Shown: positions 42,629 through 54,245 of the stretch, piece by piece
How the letters are laid out: each line of letters begins with the position of its first letter
Numbering within the stretch: the first letter of the stretch is position 1
From: Actibacterium mucosum KCTC 23349
Lineage (GTDB): Bacteria; Pseudomonadota; Alphaproteobacteria; Rhodobacterales; Rhodobacteraceae
Length of the DNA stretch: 64,000 nt
Direction of reading: 5' to 3'
NCBI RefSeq assembly: GCF_000647975.1
Contig: NZ_JFKE01000011.1
Coordinates: 1-64,000, forward strand
Notes under the pieces: model-generated
The model's database searches: none
The model's input: only the letters and a program-made list of their open reading frames with translations
Told to the model about the DNA's origin: nothing
Translations under genes and position numbers: made by a program

Positions 42629-42772
42629 ATGGCCGCCAAAGGCCGTATCGCGGACAAAGTGACCGTCGCACTGTTTTTAACGCTTTTGATTTTCAGCGAA
42701 GTGTTGGCGCGCGTCTATTCTTGGTTTCCAAGGCAGCGTCCGGCGATCCAGCCAAGATTTGCTCTGCCATAA
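42629..42772 (+). CDS. Possible 47-residue membrane peptide
   Basis: ATG at 42629, 14 bp after the AAA-ATPase stop, ending at 42772. One hydrophobic helix (VTVALFLTLLIFSEVLARV, about 11-29) lies between a basic N terminus and a basic, Pro-rich tail. The ribosome binding site is poor, and the last 58 bp overlap a minus-strand gene tail-to-tail. A real small membrane protein is possible but unproven. Confidence 0.3.
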   Translation: MAAKGRIADKVTVALFLTLLIFSEVLARVYSWFPRQRPAIQPRFALP

Positions 42773-43110
42773 CAGTCAACACCAATGGTGATTGGTCTAA
42801 GAATCGCGGGGCAATTCGACAGCCTGAAAGTCACATATCTTGTGGAGGGGTGTTCAAACGTCATTGCTGGTCCTTTCACTTCGACTACGTCGATTGAACT
42901 AAGCAATTCTTGCTTAGAAACGCCCATGGCAGACCACTCTTCCATGCTTGTATGGTGAAGCCGATTCCCGATTTGTTCGGACGCCTCAGCGATAGAAGTC
43001 GGGACAGCGCCATTTCGAAGGCAGCTTGCTCTGATAAAATGAACATTGAGCAGGAGTACACTCACAGACAAACCTATGAGGCCGAACACAATGATAACGG
43101 CACGCTTCAT
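42715..43110 (-). CDS. Small exported or membrane-anchored protein of unknown function
   Basis: 131 residues from the ATG at 43110 (MKRAVIIVFGLIGL); in-frame starts farther up lie near the divergent helicase start and are less likely. One N-terminal hydrophobic helix (about 4-24) acts as signal or anchor. The remaining 105 residues are soluble with three Cys (SCLRNG, SNCPAIL, VDCYGRANLGW) and a C-terminal Cys-Leu-Gly. No family recognised. Confidence 0.5.
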   Translation of the reverse strand: MKRAVIIVFGLIGLSVSVLLLNVHFIRASCLRNGAVPTSIAEASEQIGNRLHHTSMEEWSAMGVSKQELLSSIDVVEVKGPAMTFEHPSTRYVTFRLSNCPAILRPITIGVDCYGRANLGWIAGRCLGNQE

Positions 43111-43203
43111 AAAATGTGTATAGCAATCCTGAACATCAACGACTAGCGCCCAAAGCCACCATTCGCTGTGGGCATCCGCACCCATCAATCCTACACTCTC
43201 CCA

Positions 43204-45609
43204 ATGCATGTTCTGCCCAAGGTCTTCACGCAATGGTTCGCGGAACGCGGCTGGTCGGTCCATCCGCATCAGGCCGAGATGGTGCAGCGCGCCACCGAGC
43301 CTTCGTTGCTGTTGATCGCGCCCACCGGTGGGGGCAAGACGCTGGCCGGGTTCCTACCAACATTGGCAGAGCTTGCCGACGGCACGCATAAGGGCCTGCA
43401 CACGCTTTATATCTCGCCGCTCAAGGCGCTGGCGGCCGATATTGGCCGCAATCTGCGCACGCCCGTTGACGAGATGGCCCTGCCGATCCGGATCGAGGAT
43501 CGCACCGGCGACACGTCCTATACCAAGAAACGCCGACAGCGTGCCGACCCGCCGCATATCCTGCTGACCACGCCGGAAAGCCTGGCTCTGATGCTGAGCT
43601 ATGACGACGCGCACCGCACCTTTGCCGGGCTGCAGCGGGTGGTGGTGGACGAGATCCACGCGCTGGCCGAAAGCAAGCGCGGCGATCAGCTGATGCTGTG
43701 CCTGTCGCGGTTGCAAGCCATGTGCCCCGACCTGCGCCGCGTGGGGCTGAGCGCCACGGTCGAGGACCCGCCTGCACTGGCGCATTACTTGGCCCGCCAC
43801 CCCGATCCCTGCCCGGTTCTGCACGCCGATCCCGGCCCCGATCCCGATATTGCGATGCTGGAAACGGCCGAGTTGCCGCCCTGGTCGGGTGGTGGCGGGC
43901 GCTATGCGATCCCGGCGGTGCTGGACCAGGTAAAGGCCCACAAAACAACGCTTATTTTCCACAACACGCGCGCGCAGGCCGAGATCTTTTTTCACGCGCT
44001 GTGGCTGGCCAACGACGACGCGCTGCCCATCGGCATCCACCACGGCTCGCTGGCGCGCGAGCAGCGCGACAAGGTCGAGGCGGCGATGGTGGCGGGCCAG
44101 TTGCGGGCGGTGGTGTGCACCGGGTCGTTGGATCTGGGGATTGATTGGGGCGATGTGGATCTGGTGATCCAGGTTGGTGCGCCGAAGAACGTGAAACGGC
44201 TGATTCAGCGGATCGGGCGGGCCAATCACCGCTATAACGCGCCCTCGAAGGCCCTGTTGGTGCCGGCAAACCGGTTCGAGGTGGTCGAATGCCACGCCGC
44301 ACTTGCGGCCGCGCGCGACCATGATCTGGACGGCGACCCGCGCGGGCCGGGGCCCCGCGACGTGTTGTGCCAGCATATCCTGATCCGCGCCGCGGCGGGG
44401 CCGTTTGCGGCCGAGGATCTGTATGCCGAAGTGCAAAGCTGCGGCGCCTATGCCGCTTTGACCAAACAGGAATTTGACGATTGTCTGGAGTTTGCCGCCA
44501 CTGGTGGATACGCGCTGCGGGCGTATGACCAATGGCAGCGGCTGGTGGAAAAGGACGGGCTGTGGCAGCTGCGCGACCCGCGCGCGGGCAACCGCATTCG
44601 GATGAATATTGGCACCATCGTCGATGCCGACCTGATGAAAGTGCGCCTGAAACACGCGCGCGGCGGCATGCCGCTGGGCGAGGTGGAGGAGGCCTTTGCC
44701 GCCACCCTGACCAAGGGCGAAACATTTCTGATCGGCGGGCAGGTTGTGCGCTATGAGGGGCTGCGCGAGATGACGGTAGAGGTCACCCGCACACCGGGCG
44801 CCACACCGCGCATCGCTGTGTTCTCGGGCACAAAATTTGCAACTTCGACCCAGTTGTCGGACCGAATATTGCAACTGTTTAAACTTTCCAGTTGGCCGGA
44901 CTTGCCGGGTCACACCGCCGACTGGCTGGCCTTGCAGCGCGACATGTCGCGCCTGCCGGGCGACGAAAAGCTGCTGGTGGAAACCTTCCCCCATGACGGG
45001 CGCTGGCACATGTGCGCCTATGGGTTTGCCGGCAAAAACGCGCAGCAGACGCTGGGGCTGTTGCTGACGCAGCAGATGGAGGCCGACGGCTTGCAGCCGC
45101 TGGGCTTTGTCGCCACCGATTACGCCACGCTGATCTGGGGCCTGCGCGAGGTGACCAAGCCCGGGTGGCTGTTTGATGCCACCGACATGCGCGAGGGGTT
45201 CGAAAGCTGGCTGAACGGCAATTACGTGATGAAGCGGACCTTTCGCAACAGCGCGCAGATCGCCGGGCTGATTGAACGCAATATCCCAAATGGCAAGCGC
45301 AAGTCGGGGCGGCAGGCGACGTTTTCGTCGGACATCCTGTATGACACGCTGAACAAATACGACCCCAACCATTTGCTGATGCAGATCACGCGCGAGGAGG
45401 CAATGAAGGGGCTGGTCGATTTTGGTCGGATCGAGCACATGCTGGCCCGCGTGGGTGACCGGATCGACCATGTGAAGCTGGACCGGGTCAGCCCGTTGGC
45501 CGCGCCGCTGTTTCTGGAGGTGGGCAAGGTGCCGATCAAGGGCGAGGCGCGCGAGCATCTGCTGGCGCAAGCCGCCGAGAGCGCGATGGCAGCGGCAGGG
45601 TTGAGTTAG
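43204..45609 (+). CDS. Ligase-associated DEXH-box DNA helicase (Lhr-like)
   Basis: 801 residues from the ATG at 43204 (MHVLPKVF); a GTG at 43168 is an alternative. SF2 helicase: Walker A IAPTGGGKTLAGF (about 38-50), motif Ia YISPLKALAADI, DEIH box VVVDEIHAL (about 160), SAT in LSATVEDPPA, and motif VI QRIGRANHRYN (about 340). The C-terminal half is the Lhr/WH-beta-barrel region. Members occur with an ATP-dependent DNA ligase and the PdeM phosphoesterase in a proposed DNA-damage-response unit. Here only PdeM follows, 38 bp downstream. Confidence 0.92.
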   Translation: MHVLPKVFTQWFAERGWSVHPHQAEMVQRATEPSLLLIAPTGGGKTLAGFLPTLAELADGTHKGLHTLYISPLKALAADIGRNLRTPVDEMALPIRIEDRTGDTSYTKKRRQRADPPHILLTTPESLALMLSYDDAHRTFAGLQRVVVDEIHALAESKRGDQLMLCLSRLQAMCPDLRRVGLSATVEDPPALAHYLARHPDPCPVLHADPGPDPDIAMLETAELPPWSGGGGRYAIPAVLDQVKAHKTTLIFHNTRAQAEIFFHALWLANDDALPIGIHHGSLAREQRDKVEAAMVAGQLRAVVCTGSLDLGIDWGDVDLVIQVGAPKNVKRLIQRIGRANHRYNAPSKALLVPANRFEVVECHAALAAARDHDLDGDPRGPGPRDVLCQHILIRAAAGPFAAEDLYAEVQSCGAYAALTKQEFDDCLEFAATGGYALRAYDQWQRLVEKDGLWQLRDPRAGNRIRMNIGTIVDADLMKVRLKHARGGMPLGEVEEAFAATLTKGETFLIGGQVVRYEGLREMTVEVTRTPGATPRIAVFSGTKFATSTQLSDRILQLFKLSSWPDLPGHTADWLALQRDMSRLPGDEKLLVETFPHDGRWHMCAYGFAGKNAQQTLGLLLTQQMEADGLQPLGFVATDYATLIWGLREVTKPGWLFDATDMREGFESWLNGNYVMKRTFRNSAQIAGLIERNIPNGKRKSGRQATFSSDILYDTLNKYDPNHLLMQITREEAMKGLVDFGRIEHMLARVGDRIDHVKLDRVSPLAAPLFLEVGKVPIKGEAREHLLAQAAESAMAAAGLS

Positions 45610-45647
45610 GGCTTGCAATCAGTGGGTGGATACGGTCAGAACGAAGC

Positions 45648-46334
45648 ATGAACGACTATCGCTTTTCGCTGAACGGTGCCGATCTGGTGGCCCTGCCCTC
45701 GGGCGCGCTGTGGTGGCCAGATCAGGCGCTGGCGGTGGTGTCGGACCTGCATCTGGGCAAATCGGAACGCATGGCGCGGCGTGGTGGCGCGATGTTGCCA
45801 CCTTACGAGGTGCGCGAGACGCTGGAGCGGCTGGAGGCGGTGCTGGATACCTCTTGCGCACGCAAAGTGGTCTGTCTGGGGGATACGTTCGACGATCTAG
45901 ATGCGATGGACAATCTGCGTGAGGACGAGGCGTTGTGGCTGACGCGGCTGATGGCGGGCCGCGAATGGGTGTGGATCGAGGGCAATCACGACCCCGGCCC
46001 CACCGCCTTTGGCGGCGCGCATCTGGCCGAAATGGCGATGGGGCCGCTGACCTTTCGCCATATCGCCGCGCCGGATGCCGGACCGGGCGAGGTTTCGGGC
46101 CATTACCACCCAAAGATGCGGTTTGGCGCCGGGTCGCACCGGGCATTCCTGCTGGACGAACGGCGGGTGATCCTGCCGGCTTTCGGCACTTTCACCGGCG
46201 GCCTCAGGCACAGCGATGCCGCGCTAGCGGGGCTGATGCAGCCCCCTGCGCGCGCGATTTTGACCGGCAAACGTGCCTTGGCTGTACCCCTACCCTGCGG
46301 GGATCAGGCAGACAGCCGTGCCTCTACCGCCTGA
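45648..46334 (+). CDS. pdeM: Ligase-associated DNA-damage-response phosphoesterase/endonuclease PdeM
   Basis: 228 residues. Calcineurin-like metallophosphoesterase: SDLHLGK (32-38), CLGDTFDDLDAMD (about 76-88), GNHDPGP (about 112-118) and SGHYHPKMR (about 146-154) supply the two-metal ligands. The family name comes from operons with a DNA ligase and a DEXH helicase; the helicase lies just upstream. The last 31 bp overlap the convergent LytTR gene. The C-terminal Arg/Lys/Asp-rich end is short of family features. Confidence 0.88.
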   Translation: MNDYRFSLNGADLVALPSGALWWPDQALAVVSDLHLGKSERMARRGGAMLPPYEVRETLERLEAVLDTSCARKVVCLGDTFDDLDAMDNLREDEALWLTRLMAGREWVWIEGNHDPGPTAFGGAHLAEMAMGPLTFRHIAAPDAGPGEVSGHYHPKMRFGAGSHRAFLLDERRVILPAFGTFTGGLRHSDAALAGLMQPPARAILTGKRALAVPLPCGDQADSRASTA

Positions 46335-47047
46335 CGGTAATTGCGGCTGACAGGTATACGGGCGCCGTCCTTGGACAACAGAAACAACCGGCCGTTTTCA
46401 TTGGCATGCCCGGTGACGGCATCCATTGCGACCCAGTGTGAGCGGTGCACACGCAGGCCATCCACGCCCTCAAGCTCGGATATCGCATCAGAGAACCGCA
46501 TCAACAGTTGCTCTTCGCCCTGCTCGGTTACGACAATGACATAGTGATCATCCACTGCGCAGCGGATCAGTTGACCGCGGACGCCCGGTGAAAGACGACG
46601 CACCAGTCGCGGCGGCGGCGCGTCCTCTGGCGGCTCGGGGCGGTCCAGAAGAATACGCAAAGAACTGAGACCCAATCCAATCGAAAACAGGATCATCACG
46701 TTTTCGACCAATGAGGGGATGCGTTGCTGTGTCTCTTCGGCGAGAAACAGCACAAAGACATGCAACGGGCCAGCAAGCGACAAGGCCAACACGGCAGAGG
46801 TCAAAACCGAAATTGTCCAATAACCTTTTGTGCGCAATAGGCGCCACATGCCCAGCCGGACGATCACGCCCAGGACGATGGCACCCATATTGAACACGGC
46901 CCACATTGCCAGCCGCATCGGAAGCTCGAGGTTTTCGTAGCTGCCAAAAGGTCCCGAAATGCCGATCATCAAGGTCAACGCGACCCAAGACAAAACCGGC
47001 ACTGGCGACCACAATACTTTTCTCAAATCACGCCAAAAAGACGACAA
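46304..47047 (-). CDS. Membrane-anchored LytTR DNA-binding regulator
   Basis: 247 residues. Four hydrophobic helices (about 17-35, 46-68, 77-103 and 113-134) form an N-terminal membrane domain; a Pro-rich linker (PEPPEDAPPPR) leads to a LytTR domain (about 150-245): LIRCAVDDHYVIVVTEQGEEQLLMRFSDAISEL, then GLRVHRSHWVAMDAV and IPVSRNYRQAVEARL. The receiver domain usual in response regulators is absent, so the signal probably comes through the membrane part. A small palindrome ATTAC-CGT-GTAAT (47099-47111) lies about 50 bp upstream and could be its binding site. Confidence 0.85.
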   Translation of the reverse strand: MSSFWRDLRKVLWSPVPVLSWVALTLMIGISGPFGSYENLELPMRLAMWAVFNMGAIVLGVIVRLGMWRLLRTKGYWTISVLTSAVLALSLAGPLHVFVLFLAEETQQRIPSLVENVMILFSIGLGLSSLRILLDRPEPPEDAPPPRLVRRLSPGVRGQLIRCAVDDHYVIVVTEQGEEQLLMRFSDAISELEGVDGLRVHRSHWVAMDAVTGHANENGRLFLLSKDGARIPVSRNYRQAVEARLSA

Positions 47048-47145
47048 TTCAGGCCCCCACCCAAACCGCGTTACAAACCGGCGCTAAAATGCCCCGGAAT
47101 TACCGTGTAATCCAACAAATTTTTTGTTTTTTATTAATGATGTGA

Positions 47146-48045
47146 TCAAGCCGTCAATCCCTGCGGCTCTGCCAGACCGTGCGCGCGACAGGCTGCTGTC
47201 AACGTATTGGCCAAGAGACAGGCGATTGTCATTGGCCCAACCCCACCCGGAACCGGTGTGATTGCGCCTGCGACTTCGCTGGCTGGGCCGAAATCAACAT
47301 CGCCAATCAGCCGAGATTTGCCGGGTTTTTCCGGATGCGGCACGCGCGTGATGCCAACGTCAATCACCGTTGCTCCGGGCTTGATCCAGTCCCCTTGAAC
47401 CATCTGTGCACGGCCCACGGCGGCAACCAGGATATCGGCACGTTTGCAAATCCCTGGCAGGTCGTTGCTGCGTGAATGTGCGACCGTCACGGTGCAGTTA
47501 TCGCGCAAGAGAAGCTGTGCCATAGGTTTGCCGAACAGGTTCGAGCGCCCCACAACCACCGCGTCTTTGCCGGTCAGATCGCCCACCTGATCGCGCAACA
47601 GCATCAGACAGCCCAGCGGTGTGCAGGGCACCAGCCCGGCCTCGCCACTGGCCAACAGGCCGGCGTTCACCACGCTCAGCCCGTCAACATCCTTGGCAGG
47701 GTCGATCCGCGCCACCACGCGGCGTTCGCTCAGGTGCTCGGGCACCGGGAACTGGCACAGGATGCCGTGCACGTCCGGGTCGGCGTTCAACTGGTCGATC
47801 AGGGCAAAGAGGTCGGCCTCGGACACATCGGCGGGCAGCTTGTGTTCGAACGAGGTCATGCCCGTTTCCACCGTCGCCTTGTGCTTGGCGGCCACGTAAA
47901 CCTCGCTGGCAGGATCCTCGCCCACCAGAACCACGGCCAGGCCCGGGGTCTGGTTGTGCTGCGCCTTCAGCGCGCTGACATGCTGGGCCACCTGGCCCCG
48001 CACTTTGGCTGCAAATGCCTTTCCATCGATAATCTGTGCCACCAT
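47146..48045 (-). CDS. folD: Methylenetetrahydrofolate dehydrogenase/cyclohydrolase
   Basis: 299 residues. FolD interconverts 5,10-methylene-, methenyl- and 10-formyl-THF with NADP+. Catalytic residues align with E. coli numbering: Tyr50 and Lys54/Lys56 in YVAAKHKA, Gln in [11 protein letters not shown] (Q98 region), Asp in PAKDVDGLS (D121 region). The NADP loop is [14 protein letters not shown]. The usual QLPLP reads QFPVP, a small change. Together with fhs on the same strand it forms a 10-formyl-THF module, with a short chorismate-mutase-type gene in between. Confidence 0.95.
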   Translation of the reverse strand: MVAQIIDGKAFAAKVRGQVAQHVSALKAQHNQTPGLAVVLVGEDPASEVYVAAKHKATVETGMTSFEHKLPADVSEADLFALIDQLNADPDVHGILCQFPVPEHLSERRVVARIDPAKDVDGLSVVNAGLLASGEAGLVPCTPLGCLMLLRDQVGDLTGKDAVVVGRSNLFGKPMAQLLLRDNCTVTVAHSRSNDLPGICKRADILVAAVGRAQMVQGDWIKPGATVIDVGITRVPHPEKPGKSRLIGDVDFGPASEVAGAITPVPGGVGPMTIACLLANTLTAACRAHGLAEPQGLTA

Positions 48046-48060
48046 CGCGATGCTCCTTCG

Positions 48061-48354
48061 TCAGCTGCCCAGAACGCGTTCTTCGCGGGCAATAGACCAT
48101 TCGATCATGGTGCGCCACAACTGCTCGGCCAGATCGGCATCCAGACCCAGCGTTTCGGCATTACGGCGGGCATTGGCGACCACCTGATCCACCCGCGGGC
48201 CGATGCGCGCCGGCAGGCCTTCGGCCGGTTTAAGCTCGGCCGCGCGGTCGATATGCGCCGCGCGTTCCGCCAGCAATTTGGCGATCTGCAAATCCAGCGC
48301 GTCGATGTTTTCGCGCAGTTCGGTCATGTTCGCGCAGTCTTGCGGTTTGCGCAT
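48061..48354 (-). CDS. Chorismate mutase-family protein (AroQ/PchB-like)
   Basis: 97 residues from the ATG at 48354 (MRKPQDCANM). An all-helical AroQ-type domain: MTELRENIDALDLQIAKLLAERAAHIDRAAELK (about 10-42) with the conserved Arg and the Lys of the active site, ARIGPRVDQVV, and LWRTMIEWSIAREERVL. The opening KPQDC resembles isochorismate-pyruvate lyase (PchB) and several stand-alone mutases. Expected reaction is chorismate to prephenate. It lies 15 bp before folD on the transcript and after fhs, an unusual neighbour for folate genes. Confidence 0.8.
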   Translation of the reverse strand: MRKPQDCANMTELRENIDALDLQIAKLLAERAAHIDRAAELKPAEGLPARIGPRVDQVVANARRNAETLGLDADLAEQLWRTMIEWSIAREERVLGS

Positions 48355-48417
48355 GCCACGTCTCCTGATCGGGTTCGCTGCCTGATAAGATAGGTCGCGG
48401 CCAAGCACAAGTTACCC

Positions 48418-50088
48418 CTAGAACAGGCCTTCGACGTCACCTGCGTCATTTAGCCCGATAGCCTCGGCCGAGGGTGTGCGCGGCAGGCCGGGCATGGTCA
48501 TGATCGAACCGCAGATCACCACGATGAACCCGGCGCCGGCGCTCAGCCGCACCTCGCGCACCGGCACGCCATGGCCAGTGGGCGCGCCGCGCAGGTTGGG
48601 ATCGGTGGAAAAGCTGTATTGCGTCTTGGCCATGCAGATCGGCAAGTGGCCATAGCCATCGGCCTCCCACGCGCGCAGCTGGTCGCGGATTTTCTTGTCG
48701 GCCAGCACCTCGTCAGCGCGATAAATGCGCTTGGCAATGGTTTCGATCTTGTCAAACAGCGGCATCGCGTCGGGGTAAAGCGGCGCGAAACTGGCCATGT
48801 CGGCATCGGCGATCTGCGCCACGCGGGTGGCCAGATCGGTTATCCCGGCGCTGCCATCGGCCCAGTGGCGGCAGACAAAAGCCTCGGCCCCGTGATCGGC
48901 GACATAGTCTTGCACGGCGGCGATCTCGGCCTCGGTATCGGCGGTGAAATGGTTGATGGCCACCACCACCGGCACGCCAAAGGATTTCAGGTTTTCGATA
49001 TGGCGGCCCAGGTTCGGGCAGCCCTCACGCACCGCGGCCACGTTTTCGGCGCCCAGATCGGCGCGCGCCACGCCGCCATTCATCTTCAGCGCCCGCACCG
49101 TGGCCACCACCACCACCGCCGAAGGCGCCAGCCCGGCCTTGCGGCATTTGATGTTCATGAACTTCTCGGCCCCCAGATCGGCGCCGAACCCGGCCTCGGT
49201 CACCACGTAATCGGCCAGTTTCAGCGCCGTGGTGGTGGCAATGACCGAGTTGCAGCCATGCGCGATATTGGCAAACGGGCCGCCATGCACAAAAGCGGGC
49301 GTGTGTTCCAAGGTCTGAACAAGGTTCGGCTGCATCGCGTCGCGCAGCAGCACGGTCATCGCGCCATCGGCCTTCAGATCGCGGCAATAGATCGGGGTAC
49401 GGTCGCGCCGATAGGCCACGATGATATCGCCCAGCCGGTTTTGCAGGTCGTCCAGGTCACGCGCCAGGCACAGGATCGCCATAACCTCGGACGCCACGGT
49501 GATGTCGAACCCGGTTTGGCGCGGAAAGCCGTTGGCCACCCCGCCCAGCGAGGTCACCGTGTCGCGCAGCGCCCTGTCGTTCATGTCCATCACCCGGCGC
49601 CATGTCACCCGGCGCTCGTCAATGCCCAGCTCATTGCCCCAGTAGATGTGATTGTCGATCATTGCCGACAGCAGGTTATGCGCGCTGGTGATGGCGTGGA
49701 AATCGCCAGTGAAATGCAGGTTCATATCCTCCATCGGGATCACCTGCGCATGGCCGCCGCCTGCCGCACCGCCCTTCATGCCGAAACACGGGCCCAGCGA
49801 GGCCTCGCGAATGCAAATCGCTGCCCGTTTGCCGATGGCCTGCAACCCGTCACCCAAGCCCACCGTTGTGGTTGTCTTGCCTTCGCCGGCGGGCGTGGGA
49901 TTGATCGCAGTGACAAGGATCAGCTTGCCGTTTGGCCGGTCGCGCAGCCCGTCGATGAAGGTGGCGCCGATCTTGGCCTTGTCATGACCAAATGGCAGCA
50001 GATCGCCCGAAGGGATACCCAGCGAGGCGCCGATCTCGGCAATTGGTTTCTTGGCCGCCGCGCGGGCGATCTGGATGTCGGTTTTCAT
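48418..50088 (-). CDS. fhs: Formate--tetrahydrofolate ligase
   Basis: 556 residues. Fhs makes 10-formyl-THF from formate, THF and ATP. The P-loop is [21 protein letters not shown] (about 62-82). Other family blocks are [42 protein letters not shown] (about 91-132), [23 protein letters not shown] and [19 protein letters not shown]. Length is normal. In roseobacters Fhs-FolD supports oxidation of C1 units from methylated compounds or glycine/serine turnover; the role here cannot be narrowed. Confidence 0.97.
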   Translation of the reverse strand: MKTDIQIARAAAKKPIAEIGASLGIPSGDLLPFGHDKAKIGATFIDGLRDRPNGKLILVTAINPTPAGEGKTTTTVGLGDGLQAIGKRAAICIREASLGPCFGMKGGAAGGGHAQVIPMEDMNLHFTGDFHAITSAHNLLSAMIDNHIYWGNELGIDERRVTWRRVMDMNDRALRDTVTSLGGVANGFPRQTGFDITVASEVMAILCLARDLDDLQNRLGDIIVAYRRDRTPIYCRDLKADGAMTVLLRDAMQPNLVQTLEHTPAFVHGGPFANIAHGCNSVIATTTALKLADYVVTEAGFGADLGAEKFMNIKCRKAGLAPSAVVVVATVRALKMNGGVARADLGAENVAAVREGCPNLGRHIENLKSFGVPVVVAINHFTADTEAEIAAVQDYVADHGAEAFVCRHWADGSAGITDLATRVAQIADADMASFAPLYPDAMPLFDKIETIAKRIYRADEVLADKKIRDQLRAWEADGYGHLPICMAKTQYSFSTDPNLRGAPTGHGVPVREVRLSAGAGFIVVICGSIMTMPGLPRTPSAEAIGLNDAGDVEGLF

Positions 50089-50160
50089 GGTCTGGCGCGC
50101 CTCCCCTCGCGACCGGTAACGAGTTGATCCTGCACCAGGATGGGGAGGTTTGCCCAGAAA

Positions 50161-50925
50161 TTAATCGTCTCTGCGCAGGACCATGAAGAGGCGGGCAAAG
50201 GGCAGCAGCGCACGCCCGTCACCCCGCAAAGGATATGCCGTGTGTAGCGCATCGTCGTAGGCGGAAAGAAACCGGGCTTGTTGATCAGCGTTCAGAGCGT
50301 CCAGCACGGGACGCAGTGCGGTGGATTCGGTGAACCGCCGCACCGGGTGTGCATGTGCATCTGCGGGCAGGATTTGCAGGTATTCGCTGCGCCAGATCGA
50401 CAGGTCACCCAGCGGGTCGAGCAGGTCGAAATAGACCTGCGGCGCCGAAACCTGTGGCGGGTGCGGGCGGTATTGCTGCGGGAACATCTGCGCCGCAATC
50501 TCGCGCGACAGCGCGTGTGAGGGCGCGTCGAATTGCACCGGCATCTGCACCGCCAGCACACCACCGGCACCCAACATGCGGGCCAGTTTTGGAAACAGCT
50601 CGGCGTGGTCGGGCAGCCAGTGCAAAAGGGCGTTGGAATAGATCAAGGCTGGTGGGGTCTCGGGGGCCCAATCCTCGACATTAGCTTCGGCCAGTGCGCC
50701 ATAGGCTCCGGTCTGTTCCGCTTTGGTCAGCATCGCCGGCGAATTGTCGATACCGGTCACTGTCCCAAACCTGTTGGCCAGAGCCGGGCCCATGGCCCCG
50801 CTGCCACAGCCCAGGTCGATCACGTCGCCCTTTGGCAATGGCGGCACCTGCGCCAAAAGGTCCAGCGCCGGGCGCAGGCGCAGGTCGCGAAACGCATCGT
50901 ATTTGGTTGGGTTCCAATCAGCCAT
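50161..50925 (-). CDS. tam: Trans-aconitate 2-methyltransferase-like SAM methyltransferase
   Basis: 254 residues from the ATG at 50925 (MADWNPTKYD). Class I SAM-dependent methyltransferase: VIDLGCGSGAMGPAL (about 33-47) is motif I, GIDNSPAMLTKAEQTG follows, and ALIYSNALLHWLPDHAELFPKLARML (about 85-110) is the Tam hallmark. The C-terminal segment ESTALRPVLDALNADQQARFLSAYDDAL also fits. Tam methylates trans-aconitate, a by-product that inhibits aconitase. It is separated from ftsH upstream by a terminator. Confidence 0.88.
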   Translation of the reverse strand: MADWNPTKYDAFRDLRLRPALDLLAQVPPLPKGDVIDLGCGSGAMGPALANRFGTVTGIDNSPAMLTKAEQTGAYGALAEANVEDWAPETPPALIYSNALLHWLPDHAELFPKLARMLGAGGVLAVQMPVQFDAPSHALSREIAAQMFPQQYRPHPPQVSAPQVYFDLLDPLGDLSIWRSEYLQILPADAHAHPVRRFTESTALRPVLDALNADQQARFLSAYDDALHTAYPLRGDGRALLPFARLFMVLRRDD

Positions 50926-50968
50926 GCGATAATTGTATACCACGGCATACATTTCGACAAGGCAAAAT

Positions 50969-50996
50969 AAAAGGCGCCGCAGCTCGGGCGCCTTTT
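50969..50996 (-). terminator. Rho-independent terminator after ftsH
   Basis: Perfect stem AAAAGGCGCC (50969-50978) with GGCGCCTTTT (50987-50996), 8-nt loop, followed on the minus strand by an interrupted T-run (TTTTATTTT). It lies 9 bp past the ftsH stop and 44 bp before the tam start codon, so tam needs its own promoter. Confidence 0.85.
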
Positions 50997-51004
50997 CTTT
51001 GAGC

Positions 51005-52924
<1,920 letters not shown>

Positions 52925-52994
52925 GTTGTGCTCCTCGAAAGTGGTGGCCCGAGTGGCAGGCCATCCTTCTAAAATAGAGATATGACGGACATGT

Positions 52995-54245
52995 TCAATG
53001 CGATAGCAGAAAAGCGGCGAAACTGACGCGGTTCGTTGCCAATGTTGCGGTCCAGCCATTGGAAAGCCCTGCAACGGGGGCAGAAATCAGCGTTTCTTGC
53101 CGCCAAACCGACGGGCTGGCCAAAAGCGCGAGGCGTGGAATGCCTGTTTCGCGCCAGTTCGGGCATTGTAGCAGCCCGTCGGGACCCAGCGCGCGAATCT
53201 GTGTTTCAAGGGGTGGGGCGTCGGTTGTCAGCCGCCACATGCCGTCCCAAAGTGAACCGGGTTCGGCGACGGTGTCGCGCACCGCATTGTATTCACGGGT
53301 CAGGCGCGTCACGTCTCCCTGCGGCAGGGCGATACAGCCGTAAAGCGTGGCCTGCCGGCCTGCCAGAACCTCGGCGACGAACGTCGACAGCTTTCCGGCA
53401 CGCGGCACATAGTCAGCACCGGTCAGAAAAAGCACGGCAGCCTGGATCATTCGACGAGCGGTTTCAGGTTGCTCGTCCTGCAGGGCCGCACGGTCAAATA
53501 CAAGCCCCCCCGCCTCAAGTCGCACGATCCGCTTGGCCGCCTGGGCAGCGACATACCGCAAAGTGTCCCGCGCTGTCGTCATGTTGCGGGCCACCGATGC
53601 AAGCGTTTCCGCCTCGATCCCAAGCGACGCCAAGGCCGCGCGCGCGCGAACGCGCAGGAAAGCCGGGTCGGTGTTCGAGGGGTCCTCGACCCAGCTCAGG
53701 CCCTTGTTGGTCAGGTATGCACGCAGGTCTTGGCGGCCCACGGCCAGTAGCGGCCGCAGCCATGTCACACCGTCCGCATCCCACCGGGCCGACATCGCCG
53801 CCAGCCCATCCACCCCGGCACCACGAGACAGGCGCATCAGGAATGTCTCGGCCACGTCGTCCTGTGTATGGGCCAAGGCGATGGCAGGAATTCCGTGTTG
53901 CGCGGCCCATTCTGCGATCAACCGATAGCGCGCCCGCCGCGCCTGATCCTGCAAATTGCCGTCAATGCCCTCATGCTGCCAATGCAAGGTCCGATGCGGG
54001 ATATTCAGTTCTGCGCAACGGCGTGCGACCATGGCGGCTTCGTCCGCCGCTTCGGCCCGCAGACCGTGGTTTACCGTGACAACATGCAGATCGACGCCCG
54101 AAACCCGAGCAGCGATATCGAGCATCGCCATGGAGTCTCCACCGCCTGAAACAGCGAGACCAAGTGGACCATGCAATGCAACGCCCAAGCCCTGGCAGAA
54201 TTGCGTCGTCAGATTGTCGGCATTCACCGGTTTAATTACAGGCAA
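52995..54245 (-). CDS. tilS: tRNA(Ile)-lysidine synthase
   Basis: 416 residues. TilS converts the wobble C34 of the AUA-reading tRNA(Ile) to lysidine, using ATP and lysine. N-type PP-loop [13 protein letters not shown] (30-42), then [35 protein letters not shown] (about 88-110) and [29 protein letters not shown] (about 122-150), which is the family signature. The C-terminal region is shortened and diverged relative to E. coli, as is common in alphaproteobacteria. The start overlaps the cpoB stop by 14 bp. Confidence 0.94.
   Translation of the reverse strand: MPVIKPVNADNLTTQFCQGLGVALHGPLGLAVSGGGDSMAMLDIAARVSGVDLHVVTVNHGLRAEAADEAAMVARRCAELNIPHRTLHWQHEGIDGNLQDQARRARYRLIAEWAAQHGIPAIALAHTQDDVAETFLMRLSRGAGVDGLAAMSARWDADGVTWLRPLLAVGRQDLRAYLTNKGLSWVEDPSNTDPAFLRVRARAALASLGIEAETLASVARNMTTARDTLRYVAAQAAKRIVRLEAGGLVFDRAALQDEQPETARRMIQAAVLFLTGADYVPRAGKLSTFVAEVLAGRQATLYGCIALPQGDVTRLTREYNAVRDTVAEPGSLWDGMWRLTTDAPPLETQIRALGPDGLLQCPNWRETGIPRLALLASPSVWRQETLISAPVAGLSNGWTATLATNRVSFAAFLLSH

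Noticed and set aside
43354-45618. Long minus-strand open frame opposite the DEXH helicase
   Set aside because: It is the mirror of a clear helicase gene, with a biased Arg/His/Gln translation and no motif.
48571-50127. Plus-strand open frame opposite fhs
   Set aside because: Antisense shadow; fhs motifs on the minus strand are unambiguous.
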